NCBI GenBank assembly: GCA_015485715.1
Contig: WFTA01000006.1
Location: 1-13,181 of the forward strand
DNA from: Patescibacteria group bacterium
GTDB lineage: Bacteria > Patescibacteriota > Patescibacteriia > WFTA01 > S139-112
Length of the DNA: 13,181 nt
Direction: 5' to 3'
Part shown: piece after piece, positions 5,724-11,895 of the stretch
How the letters are laid out: every line of letters starts with the position of its first letter
How positions within the stretch are numbered: position 1 is the stretch's first letter
The notes under the pieces: model-generated
Databases searched by the model: none
What the model was told of the DNA's origin: nothing
What the model saw: the letters and a program-made list of their open reading frames with translations, nothing else
Program-made: the position numbers and the translations under genes

Positions 5724-6298
5724 CAAAGATGGATATAATAAAAAATTTTTATCTTGCAGGAGGTACTGCAGCCGCACTTCAGCTTGGCCACCGCAGATCA
5801 ATTGATCTTGATTTTTTTTCAAATAAAAGTTTTGATGTAGAGAAAATATTGCATACTTTGTCTCAGATATCTAAGTTTAAAATTATAGATAAAAACAGCC
5901 ATACTTTAACAGGCTATTGGCAAAGAACAAGGTTGGAATTCTTTTATTATCCTTACAAGCTTATACAGAGATATAAAATATGGGATAATGTGAAAATTGC
6001 AGGTCTGCAGGATATTGGATTGATGAAAATGATTGCTATTGCAAACAGAGGAAGTAAAAAAGATTTCTTTGACTTATATGTTATATCTAATGAGATTTTA
6101 AGTTTAGATAAAATGTTTACGCTTTTGTCTAAAAAGTATGCAAAAGTAAATTATGATAAATATCATCTGCTCAAAAGTTTGGTTTATTTTGATGATGCTG
6201 ATTTAGATCCAGATCCAGATTTGCTGATGAAAATATCATGGCAGGATGTGAAAAAATATTTTGTAAAAAATGCAAGGAGGATGCTGGGAGAAAAATAG
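5672..6298 (+). CDS. AbiEii/AbiGii-type nucleotidyltransferase (putative toxin)
   Basis: A 208-residue protein with a minimal polymerase-beta-fold nucleotidyltransferase domain. The NTP-binding and metal motif FYLAGGTAAAL (26-36) ... HRRSIDLDFFS (40-50) supplies G30-G31-T32 and the metal pair D45/D47. The third acidic position is probably E89 in RLEFF. LQDIGLMKM (112-120) and KKDFFDLY (129-136) are further family landmarks. AbiEii proteins are toxins of abortive-infection or type IV toxin-antitoxin systems; related MenT toxins transfer nucleotides to tRNA 3' ends. The target here is unknown. Start at ATG 5672 is chosen because the N-terminus MYPQALYPNTKRALALLAK matches the usual family opening; ATG 5729 would avoid the overlap but lose it. 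The gene ends 7 bp from the convergent recG end with no visible terminator between them. Confidence 0.88.
   Translation: MYPQALYPNTKRALALLAKMDIIKNFYLAGGTAAALQLGHRRSIDLDFFSNKSFDVEKILHTLSQISKFKIIDKNSHTLTGYWQRTRLEFFYYPYKLIQRYKIWDNVKIAGLQDIGLMKMIAIANRGSKKDFFDLYVISNEILSLDKMFTLLSKKYAKVNYDKYHLLKSLVYFDDADLDPDPDLLMKISWQDVKKYFVKNARRMLGEK
6251..6291 (+). repeat. 41-bp direct repeat, copy 2
   Basis: This is the last part of the intact nucleotidyltransferase gene (codons for residues 194-207), repeated with one mismatch at 5240-5280. Recombination between the copies would excise 1011 bp containing the whole cassette. Confidence 0.9.
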
Positions 6299-6305
6299 CT
6301 CTAAC

Positions 6306-8360
6306 TTATTCTAGGTGAACCTGTTTGGAAAATGCTTCCAATTTTTGTTTTATGGTGGGGTATTGGGACAGGTCAGGTGATGTCTGGAAGAGGTATTCTG
6401 ATATTTGCTGGACTTTTTTGATGATATGATAATCTGTTAACTTTGCAATAGTAAGCATATCATTGAAGCCATGTTGTTTGACGCCATATATCTGTCCCGG
6501 TCCTCTGTATTCCAAATCTTTTTCAGCAAGCTTGAATCCGTCACTACAGGATACCAAAGTTTTCAGCCTTCTGATTGATTCTTGTGATGTGGAATCAGAA
6601 AAAAGGAAACAGTATGACTGATATTTTCCTCTGCCTACTCTGCCTCTGAGCTGATGAAGCTGGGCGAGTCCAAATCTTTCAGCTGATTCTATAATCATAC
6701 AGGTTGCATTTGGCACATCTATGCCAACTTCTATTACAGGGGTGGAAACCAGTATGTCAATTTTGCCTTGGGCAAATTCCTGCATAATTTTTTCCTTTTC
6801 TTCTGATTTCATTTTACCGTGCAACAGCCCTATATTTACATCAGGAAAAATATTTTTCAGTTTTTCGTATTCTTCAACTGCTGCCCTTTTTCCGAGTTTG
6901 TCAGACGGATCTATCAGAGGACAGATGACATACACCTGCCGTCCTTCTTTGATCTTTTTATGGATAAACCTTAAACATTCACCTTTTTTTTCCTGTGGCA
7001 CAAAGTATGTCTTGATTGGTTTTCTTCCTTTTGGCATTTGCCTGATAATGCTGATGTTGAGGTCGTTGTAGAGAACAAGTGCAAGAGTCCTTGGAATGGG
7101 GGTTGCAGTCATAGATAAGAAATGAGGCATATATTCGCCTTCTTGGGTAGTAAAGGCTGCTCTCTGTTTAACACCAAATCTGTGCTGTTCATCCACTATA
7201 GCTAAGGCAAGATTTTTCCACTTAACTGATTCTTGGATCAGAGCATGAGTTCCAATGACCAGATTTACTTCTCCTTTTTTAATAAGTTTTTTCAATTCTT
7301 GTTTTTTGATATTTTTGTTGTTTATTTTTACATCTTTGGATGTGATTAGGGCTATTTTAAAGGAATACTTGGCAAATAGTTTGCTAAAATTTTGATATTG
7401 TTGTCGGGCAAGTATTTCAGTGGGAGCCATATATGCTGCTTGAAGCCCATTGAGCAGTGTATTGAGGATAGCCAGAGAGCAAGTGATGGTTTTGCCTGAA
7501 CCTACATCGCCGTTGAGAAGTCTGCCTGATGGATGACTTTTTTGAATATCTTTAAGGATATCCCATGCTGCTTTTTTCTGATCAGAGGTTAAGTCAAAGG
7601 GAAGTTGAGAGATGAATTTTTTAGTTTCTTCTTTAAGAAATTTAACCTGATAGGCTTTTAGGTGTTTAGTGTGTTGTTTGATTTGTCTGCTGTGCAGATT
7701 GATGAGAAAGAGCTCATCAAATTTTAGCCTTTCTTCTGCTTTTTGTATTTCTTCCCATTTGGAAGGAAAATGGATGTATTTTAAAGCAGTCTTAAGAGGA
7801 ATGAGATCTGCTTTTTTTCTTACTTCATAAGGCAGCCATTCTTGGATATAGGAAATATATTTAATAACTTTACTTGTCAGATATCTGATCTGTTTTTGGG
7901 TTATTTTTTGTGTTAAGGGATAGATAGGGACAATCCTCCCGGTATGTGTACGTCTTCCTGATGCTTTTTCATATACAGGATGAGTCAGCTGCCATCCTCC
8001 TTCCCCAATCTCTACTGTTCCTGATACATAGATTGTATCCCCCTTTTTGAGTACTTTAATCAGGTATGGCTGGTGAAACCAAATAATTTTTATTTTTCCT
8101 GTGTTGTCCGATAGAATAGCTTCTGTGATTATTTTTTTTCTATAGTATGATCTTCTGTTTTGAAGCTGTTCTATCTTGCCTTTGATAGTGACAGGTTCAC
8201 CTATAGCAATGTCTGATATTTTTTTTATTTTTGACCAGTCTTCATAGCGATAGGGAAAGTAGTAAAGAAGATCTTTTACTGTTGATATATCAAGTTTTTT
8301 GAGGTATTTGGCAAGTTTTTTACCAATTTTGTCTATTTCTTCAATTTTTTTGTCAAGCAT
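6306..8360 (-). CDS. recG: ATP-dependent DNA helicase RecG
   Basis: This branch-migrating superfamily 2 helicase rewinds stalled replication forks and processes Holliday junctions and R-loops. At 684 residues it has full length. The N-terminal wedge/OB domain lies at about 50-150. Helicase motifs are in order: GDVGSGKT (Walker A, 284-291), MAPTEILARQQ, DEQHRFGV (motif II, 390-397), SMTATPIPRTLAL (motif III, 416-428), VSTPVIEVGIDVP (538-550) and QLRGRVGRG (motif VI, 570-578). The C-terminal TRG region GFKLAEKDLEYRGPGQIYG (608-626) that couples ATP use to translocation is intact. The ATG lies 1 bp after the stop of the upstream exchanger gene, so both should share a transcript. No Shine-Dalgarno sequence is seen; translation is probably coupled to the upstream gene. 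Confidence 0.97.
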   Translation of the reverse strand: MLDKKIEEIDKIGKKLAKYLKKLDISTVKDLLYYFPYRYEDWSKIKKISDIAIGEPVTIKGKIEQLQNRRSYYRKKIITEAILSDNTGKIKIIWFHQPYLIKVLKKGDTIYVSGTVEIGEGGWQLTHPVYEKASGRRTHTGRIVPIYPLTQKITQKQIRYLTSKVIKYISYIQEWLPYEVRKKADLIPLKTALKYIHFPSKWEEIQKAEERLKFDELFLINLHSRQIKQHTKHLKAYQVKFLKEETKKFISQLPFDLTSDQKKAAWDILKDIQKSHPSGRLLNGDVGSGKTITCSLAILNTLLNGLQAAYMAPTEILARQQYQNFSKLFAKYSFKIALITSKDVKINNKNIKKQELKKLIKKGEVNLVIGTHALIQESVKWKNLALAIVDEQHRFGVKQRAAFTTQEGEYMPHFLSMTATPIPRTLALVLYNDLNISIIRQMPKGRKPIKTYFVPQEKKGECLRFIHKKIKEGRQVYVICPLIDPSDKLGKRAAVEEYEKLKNIFPDVNIGLLHGKMKSEEKEKIMQEFAQGKIDILVSTPVIEVGIDVPNATCMIIESAERFGLAQLHQLRGRVGRGKYQSYCFLFSDSTSQESIRRLKTLVSCSDGFKLAEKDLEYRGPGQIYGVKQHGFNDMLTIAKLTDYHIIKKVQQISEYLFQTSPDLSQYPTIKQKLEAFSKQVHLE

Positions 8361-8361
8361 A

Positions 8362-9312
8362 TTATTTGAAGATACTTAAGAAAAATATGTAAAACAGAAG
8401 CAGAATGCCACCTTCCCATTTTGTTAATTTTTTATCCTGAGCAACAAAGAAGAACAGGAGACTTATTACAAAAGCAAAAGGTATATATGTAGTTATCATA
8501 CTTTTTGATATATATAGACTGGATACAAGTATCCCCGGTATCCCAGCCACAGCAAAAATATTGAATATATTTGAGCCTAAGATATTGCCTACTGCCATTT
8601 CTCCCTTGCCGTTTCTTACACTTACTATACTTACAGCCAGTTCTGGAAGAGATGTACCAAGAGCGATAGCATAAAGTGCTATAATATCAGCTCCTATATT
8701 TATAATTTGAGATAATTTGATGACAGATTCAACAGTATAATATGCACCAAGATATATGGCTATCCCACTTCCTATTAAAAGACCTATGACTTTTGCATTT
8801 ATACGGTGATGCTTGATATCTTCTTTTGCTTCTTCAGGTACAGCGATATCTTTTCTTTCGTCGTAGATGGTGTAGAGAGTATATATTATCAGGCCCAGAA
8901 GCAGAAGAAGTCCGTCAAAGCGTGTGAATTTACCATCCCAAGTTACAGCAAAAAGAAGCATTATAGATCCGATCATAATGGGCAGATCGACTTCAATAAT
9001 TTCTCTGAAAATATTTATTTTTCCTTTTTTACTTACAATAGCAGCAATACCAAGGATTAGAGTTATGTTTGTAATATTTGATCCTATTACGTTACTTATT
9101 ACTATCTCAGATGCCCCTTTATATATACCTATGATTGATGATACTAACTCAGGTATAGAGGTGCCAAAGGCAACTATTGTCCCACCTATTATAAAAGAGG
9201 GCATTCTTAGTGCAAAACCCACTTTCTCTGCCATTTCTGTAAATATATCAGCAGATTTTACCAGCACTCCAAGACTAACAGTAAAGATCACAATCCACCC
9301 CAATACAATCAT
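8362..9312 (-). CDS. CaCA-family sodium/calcium (cation) exchanger, YrbG-like
   Basis: Integral inner-membrane antiporter (316 residues, about ten hydrophobic helices) expected to extrude Ca2+ in exchange for Na+ or H+. Both family alpha-repeats are present. Alpha-1 has FGTSIPEL (49-56) and SNVIGSNITN (73-82). Alpha-2 has LGTSLPEL (218-225) and GNILGSNIFN (242-251). The key acidic residues E55 and E224 sit in these PEL motifs. Alpha-1 has SN where alpha-2 has the usual GN. A hydrophilic loop with many charges (about 150-172) separates the two halves, as in other members. The transported ion cannot be read from sequence. First gene of a two-gene operon with recG; the functional link with recG is not obvious and is probably only genomic packing. 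Confidence 0.94.
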   Translation of the reverse strand: MIVLGWIVIFTVSLGVLVKSADIFTEMAEKVGFALRMPSFIIGGTIVAFGTSIPELVSSIIGIYKGASEIVISNVIGSNITNITLILGIAAIVSKKGKINIFREIIEVDLPIMIGSIMLLFAVTWDGKFTRFDGLLLLLGLIIYTLYTIYDERKDIAVPEEAKEDIKHHRINAKVIGLLIGSGIAIYLGAYYTVESVIKLSQIINIGADIIALYAIALGTSLPELAVSIVSVRNGKGEMAVGNILGSNIFNIFAVAGIPGILVSSLYISKSMITTYIPFAFVISLLFFFVAQDKKLTKWEGGILLLFYIFFLSIFK

Positions 9313-9339
9313 AATAATCTGTATAATTTATAAATACAT

Positions 9340-9345
9340 ATTATA
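9340..9345 (-). promoter_or_regulatory. Likely -10 box of the exchanger-recG operon
   Basis: On the minus strand, TATAAT lies at 9345-9340, 28 bp upstream of the exchanger ATG. No good -35 box is present at the right distance; the region is very A/T-rich. It lies face-to-face with the divergent promoter for the next + strand gene, so the two promoters are back-to-back in about 50 bp. Confidence 0.4.
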
Positions 9346-9358
9346 TATTAACAGATTT

Positions 9359-9387
9359 TTGTTTTTTGGCAAAGATTATGGTATACT
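9359..9387 (+). promoter_or_regulatory. Promoter of the small membrane protein gene
   Basis: TTGTTT (9359-9364), 17-bp spacer, extended -10 TG-G-TATACT (TG 9379-9380, TATACT 9382-9387). Transcript start is predicted at about 9394, only 12 nt before a possible GTG start at 9406 and 33 nt before ATG 9427. Confidence 0.55.
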
Positions 9388-9426
9388 TTTAAAAAAGATT
9401 GATTAGTGAATCTATACAGTATTTTT

Positions 9427-9912
9427 ATGGAGGATAATGTAAAATACAAAATACTTGAGAGATGGAGTTTCCCTGAGTATGTGAAATACTCCAGATCAAA
9501 GAAGTGGTGGGCGGGATTTGTGATTTTGAATATAATTTTTATAATTATCTCTATATTTAATACCAATTTCATATTTATTCTTATTTTACTTATTATAGAT
9601 GCTATTATTATTTTTAGAGAGTTTGAGGAGCCTGAGAATATAGATTTTGCCATTACTTCTCATGGTATTTTGATAGATAATAGACTGTATGAATGGGGAG
9701 AATTTGACAGTTTCTGGATTGCATATCGTCCTCCTGAAGTTAAAAAGATTTATTTTGTTTTCAAATCTAAGCTTAAAGCACCGTTATCAGTACCTTTGGG
9801 GAACAAGAATCCTCTTAAGATAAGAAAAATTTTAGGAGATTTACTGGTAGAGGATTTAGAGAAAGAAGATGAGGAAACAATTGACACTTTAAACAGAATA
9901 CTTAAAATATAA
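9427..9912 (+). CDS. Small two-helix membrane protein with PH-like cytoplasmic domain, function unknown
   Basis: 161 residues from ATG 9427. A short polar N-terminus is followed by two adjacent hydrophobic segments (about 28-44 and 46-63) and a soluble part (about 70-161). The soluble part has alternating short strands: IDFAITSHGILIDNRLYEW, FDSFWIAYRPP, KKIYFVFKS and PLSVPLGNK. This two-helix hairpin followed by a small beta domain resembles bacterial PH-like (bPH/YcxB-type) membrane proteins, with the recurring pattern I-x-x-x-GI-x-I-x-x-x-LY ... FWI-x-Y. That is fold-level inference, and no function is known to me. An in-frame GTG at 9406 would add seven residues (MNLYSIF); ATG is preferred because the extra residues are unremarkable and GTG leaves almost no leader. 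It is divergent from the exchanger gene and ends 73 bp before tRNA-Arg. Confidence 0.75.
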   Translation: MEDNVKYKILERWSFPEYVKYSRSKKWWAGFVILNIIFIIISIFNTNFIFILILLIIDAIIIFREFEEPENIDFAITSHGILIDNRLYEWGEFDSFWIAYRPPEVKKIYFVFKSKLKAPLSVPLGNKNPLKIRKILGDLLVEDLEKEDEETIDTLNRILKI

Positions 9913-9970
9913 TTACTAATATGTTTCAGGACTTTAATGTATTTATTAATATTTGAAAATTTGTAAATTG

Positions 9971-9976
9971 TATAAT
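9971..9976 (+). promoter_or_regulatory. -10 box of tRNA-Arg
   Basis: Consensus TATAAT preceded directly by TTG, 9 bp upstream of the mature tRNA 5' end, so the transcript would start at about 9983. The -35 is weak (TTAATA-like at about 9947). The upstream 17 bp at 9953-9969 are shared exactly with 194-210. Confidence 0.5.
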
Positions 9977-9985
9977 CAACAATCT

Positions 9986-10057
9986 GCCCTCGTAGTTTAA
10001 TGGATAGAACGCGAGATTGCGGATCTCGTAGTGGAGGTTCAATTCCTCCCGAGGGCA
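9986..10057 (+). tRNA. tRNA-Arg, anticodon GCG
   Basis: Full cloverleaf. Acceptor GCCCTCG pairs with CGAGGGC. D-arm GTTT/GAAC with GG in the loop. Anticodon stem CGAGA/TCTCG encloses TTGCGGA, with anticodon GCG at 10019-10021. T-arm GGAGG-TTCAATT-CCTCC. Discriminator A10057 is followed by CCG, so CCA is not fully encoded. The anticodon reads CGC and CGU. Most bacteria use ACG (edited to inosine by TadA) for this codon box, so GCG is unusual. CGA and CGG would need other tRNAs. Confidence 0.95.
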
Positions 10058-10074
10058 CCGTAATGATTCTTAAA

Positions 10075-10312
10075 TTACTAAAAATTCGAAATCCGAAATC
10101 CGAAATTCTAAACAAACCCCAAAATAATTATCCAATTTACAACCCAGCCCCACTTTTCAACATTATCTGCAGATATGTTGCTTTAAATCAAATTATACAC
10201 CCTATGGTTTTATAGCAAGATTTACCTCAAAAAGTGGGGCTGGGTTGAAAATTATTTTTGGTTGTTTAAAATTTAGAGTTTAGTATTTCGGATTTTAGAA
10301 TATGGAGTTTGT
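10075..10312. repeat. Long imperfect palindrome, MITE-like element
   Basis: The core arms are AACCCAGCCCCACTTTT (10141-10157) and its exact complement (10230-10246). One more pair follows (10140/10247) and, past one mismatch, five more (10134-10138/10249-10253). Further out, imperfect arms continue: AAACAAACCCCAAAATAATT on the left against the complement of AATTATTTTTGGTTGTTT on the right. Beyond these, TTCGAAATCCGAAATCCG on the left matches TATTTCGGATTTTAGAAT on the right. The loop of about 72 bp includes the palindrome ATCTGCAGAT (10166-10175). No coding sequence is inside. Its size and shape fit a non-autonomous miniature element or a folded intergenic repeat. Confidence 0.65.
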
Positions 10313-10325
10313 TGGTTGTTAAGGC

Positions 10326-10354
10326 TTGATTATTTTAAATGATTGTTTTATAAT
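10326..10354 (+). promoter_or_regulatory. Promoter of tRNA-Ile and, through it, the flippase/ligase genes
   Basis: TTGATT (10326-10331), 17-bp spacer, consensus TATAAT (10349-10354). It predicts a start at about 10361, 16 nt before the mature tRNA. A second TATAAT at 10369-10374 would start inside the tRNA and is less likely to serve it. No other promoter can fit between the tRNA and the next gene. Confidence 0.7.
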
Positions 10355-10376
10355 CTTATTGTAATTAGTATAATTC

Positions 10377-10448
10377 GGGTACGTAGCTCAGCGGTAGAGC
10401 AGGCGTCTTATAAGCGCCCGGTCCCTGGTTCGAATCCAGGCGTACCCA
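10377..10448 (+). tRNA. tRNA-Ile, anticodon UAU
   Basis: Full cloverleaf. Acceptor GGGTACG/CGTACCC. D-arm GCTC/GAGC with GG in the loop. Anticodon stem GGCGT/GCGCC (one T-G pair) encloses CTTATAA, with anticodon TAT at 10409-10411. T-arm CCTGG-TTCGAAT-CCAGG. Discriminator A10448 is followed by CATG, so CCA is not encoded. It reads AUA. Most bacteria instead use a CAU-anticodon tRNA-Ile modified to lysidine by TilS. AUA is a common Ile codon in the genes of this window, so this tRNA should be in heavy use. Confidence 0.94.
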
Positions 10449-10449
10449 C

Positions 10450-11895
10450 ATGAAACTGGCTTCCAAAATCGCAGGAAATACCTTTATTCAGGTTATAGCA
10501 AGAATTATCTCAGGAGGAATAGGGGTAGTAATTGTAGGTATATTGACCAGATATTTGGGAAGCGAACAGTTTGGTTACTATACTACTATCTTTGCCTATC
10601 TTTTTTTCTTTGCATCATTTGCTGATCTTGGTCTCTATCTGATTATAGTTAGTGATTTAAATAAACAGGAAAAAAGGAGTGATTTTTTTGCATCTTTATT
10701 TTTACTGCGCATACTTACAGCTTTAGGAATACTGCTGTTTGCAAATTTTCTTGCATATCTGCTGCCATATAATCAGGAGATAAAATATGGTATTAAAATA
10801 GCATCTATAGCCACATTTTTCAGCCTGCTTATACAGGTTCAGAGCGCTTATTTTCAGGTAAATCTCAAAACCAAAATAATATCCATTGCTGAAGTTGCAG
10901 GTAAAGTGCTTCTTTTGCTTTTTACTTTTCTAATAGTTTATAACAGGCTGGGATTTTCCTATGTAATATGGAGTGTATCTGTTGCTCTTTTTATTCAGTT
11001 TATAATATCTTATCTTAATATTTCAGAAATCAGAAGGATTAGTGTAGATTATATTAAAAAGATTTGGATATACAGCCTGTCATTATGGAGAAAAATTTTT
11101 GACAAAGTATGGCCCATAGCTTTATCTCAGATTTTTGTTTTGATCTATTTTAAAATGGATACTATTTTTCTGTCACTATTAAGGCCTCAAGATGTTGCAC
11201 AGCAGGAAGTTGGTATATATGGAGCTGCTTATAAGGTACTGGAAGTTCTTATCGCATTCGTACCTCTCTTTATGGGTGTGAGTATTCCTGTTTTGTCCAG
11301 ATTTTGGAAAGAAAAAGATATGTCAGGATTTCAGAATATGTATCAGAGAATATTTGACTCTTTATCTTTTGTAACTTTGCCTATGGTTGCAGGAGGGATG
11401 GTTTTGGCAGGAGATATTATCAGTCTTTTGGCTCCCGGATTTACAGATTCAGATAAAATTCTTATGATTTTAATGCTGGCTACAGGAGTGATATTTTTTA
11501 CCCATTTGCCAACATACACAATAATTGTTCTTGACAGGCAAAAAGATATGCTCAAAATTTACTCTCTGGCTGCTGCTTTGGCACTGATTTTATACATATC
11601 CCTCATTCCTTTTTATTCTTACTGGGCAGCAGCCTGGATTACTGTTTTGGTTGAAAGTATTGTATTTGTCTTTACATATAAGAAAGTGACTCAAGATATA
11701 ATGTATCATCTGAAGATGAATATTTTCTGGAAAGCTCTTGTATCCTCCATGTTTATGGGAATCTCTCTGTATTTTCTGAGACTTAATGTGTTTATAGAGA
11801 TTGTTCTTGGTAGTATTTTTTATTTTATTTTTATGTATGCTGTAAAAGGTATATCTCAAGATATGATTATGATTTTATTTAGAAGGAAATTATGA
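10450..11895 (+). CDS. Polysaccharide flippase (Wzx/PST family, MOP superfamily)
   Basis: Integral membrane protein of 481 residues with about 12-14 hydrophobic helices, expected to flip lipid-linked sugar units across the cytoplasmic membrane for surface polysaccharide assembly. The N-terminus (KIAGNTFIQVIARIISG, then LTRYLGSEQFGYYTTIF and FADLGLYLIIVSDL) is the standard opening of these flippases and fixes the start at ATG 10450. That ATG lies 1 nt after the 3' end of tRNA-Ile, so there is no room for a ribosome site; the mRNA must be read with the tRNA as its leader or be leaderless after tRNA processing. The stop overlaps the next start (ATGA, 11892-11895), so the two surface-polysaccharide genes are translationally coupled. 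The transported substrate is not predictable. Confidence 0.93.
   Translation: MKLASKIAGNTFIQVIARIISGGIGVVIVGILTRYLGSEQFGYYTTIFAYLFFFASFADLGLYLIIVSDLNKQEKRSDFFASLFLLRILTALGILLFANFLAYLLPYNQEIKYGIKIASIATFFSLLIQVQSAYFQVNLKTKIISIAEVAGKVLLLLFTFLIVYNRLGFSYVIWSVSVALFIQFIISYLNISEIRRISVDYIKKIWIYSLSLWRKIFDKVWPIALSQIFVLIYFKMDTIFLSLLRPQDVAQQEVGIYGAAYKVLEVLIAFVPLFMGVSIPVLSRFWKEKDMSGFQNMYQRIFDSLSFVTLPMVAGGMVLAGDIISLLAPGFTDSDKILMILMLATGVIFFTHLPTYTIIVLDRQKDMLKIYSLAAALALILYISLIPFYSYWAAAWITVLVESIVFVFTYKKVTQDIMYHLKMNIFWKALVSSMFMGISLYFLRLNVFIEIVLGSIFYFIFMYAVKGISQDMIMILFRRKL

Larger units (their letters stand above)
10058..10376. other. 319-bp gap between the two tRNA genes
   Basis: It is dominated by a long imperfect inverted repeat (about 10075-10312), followed by the tRNA-Ile promoter (10326-10354). 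No gene is visible; open frames crossing it on either strand run through the palindrome and the tRNA and have no family resemblance. Confidence 0.6.

Noticed and set aside
8924..9406. 160-codon open frame on the + strand opposite the exchanger gene
   Set aside because: It is antisense to strongly recognisable CaCA alpha-repeats; its composition is that of a shadow frame.
9750..10115. 121-codon minus-strand frame through tRNA-Arg
   Set aside because: It crosses the tRNA antisense and the end of the small membrane protein gene; no support.
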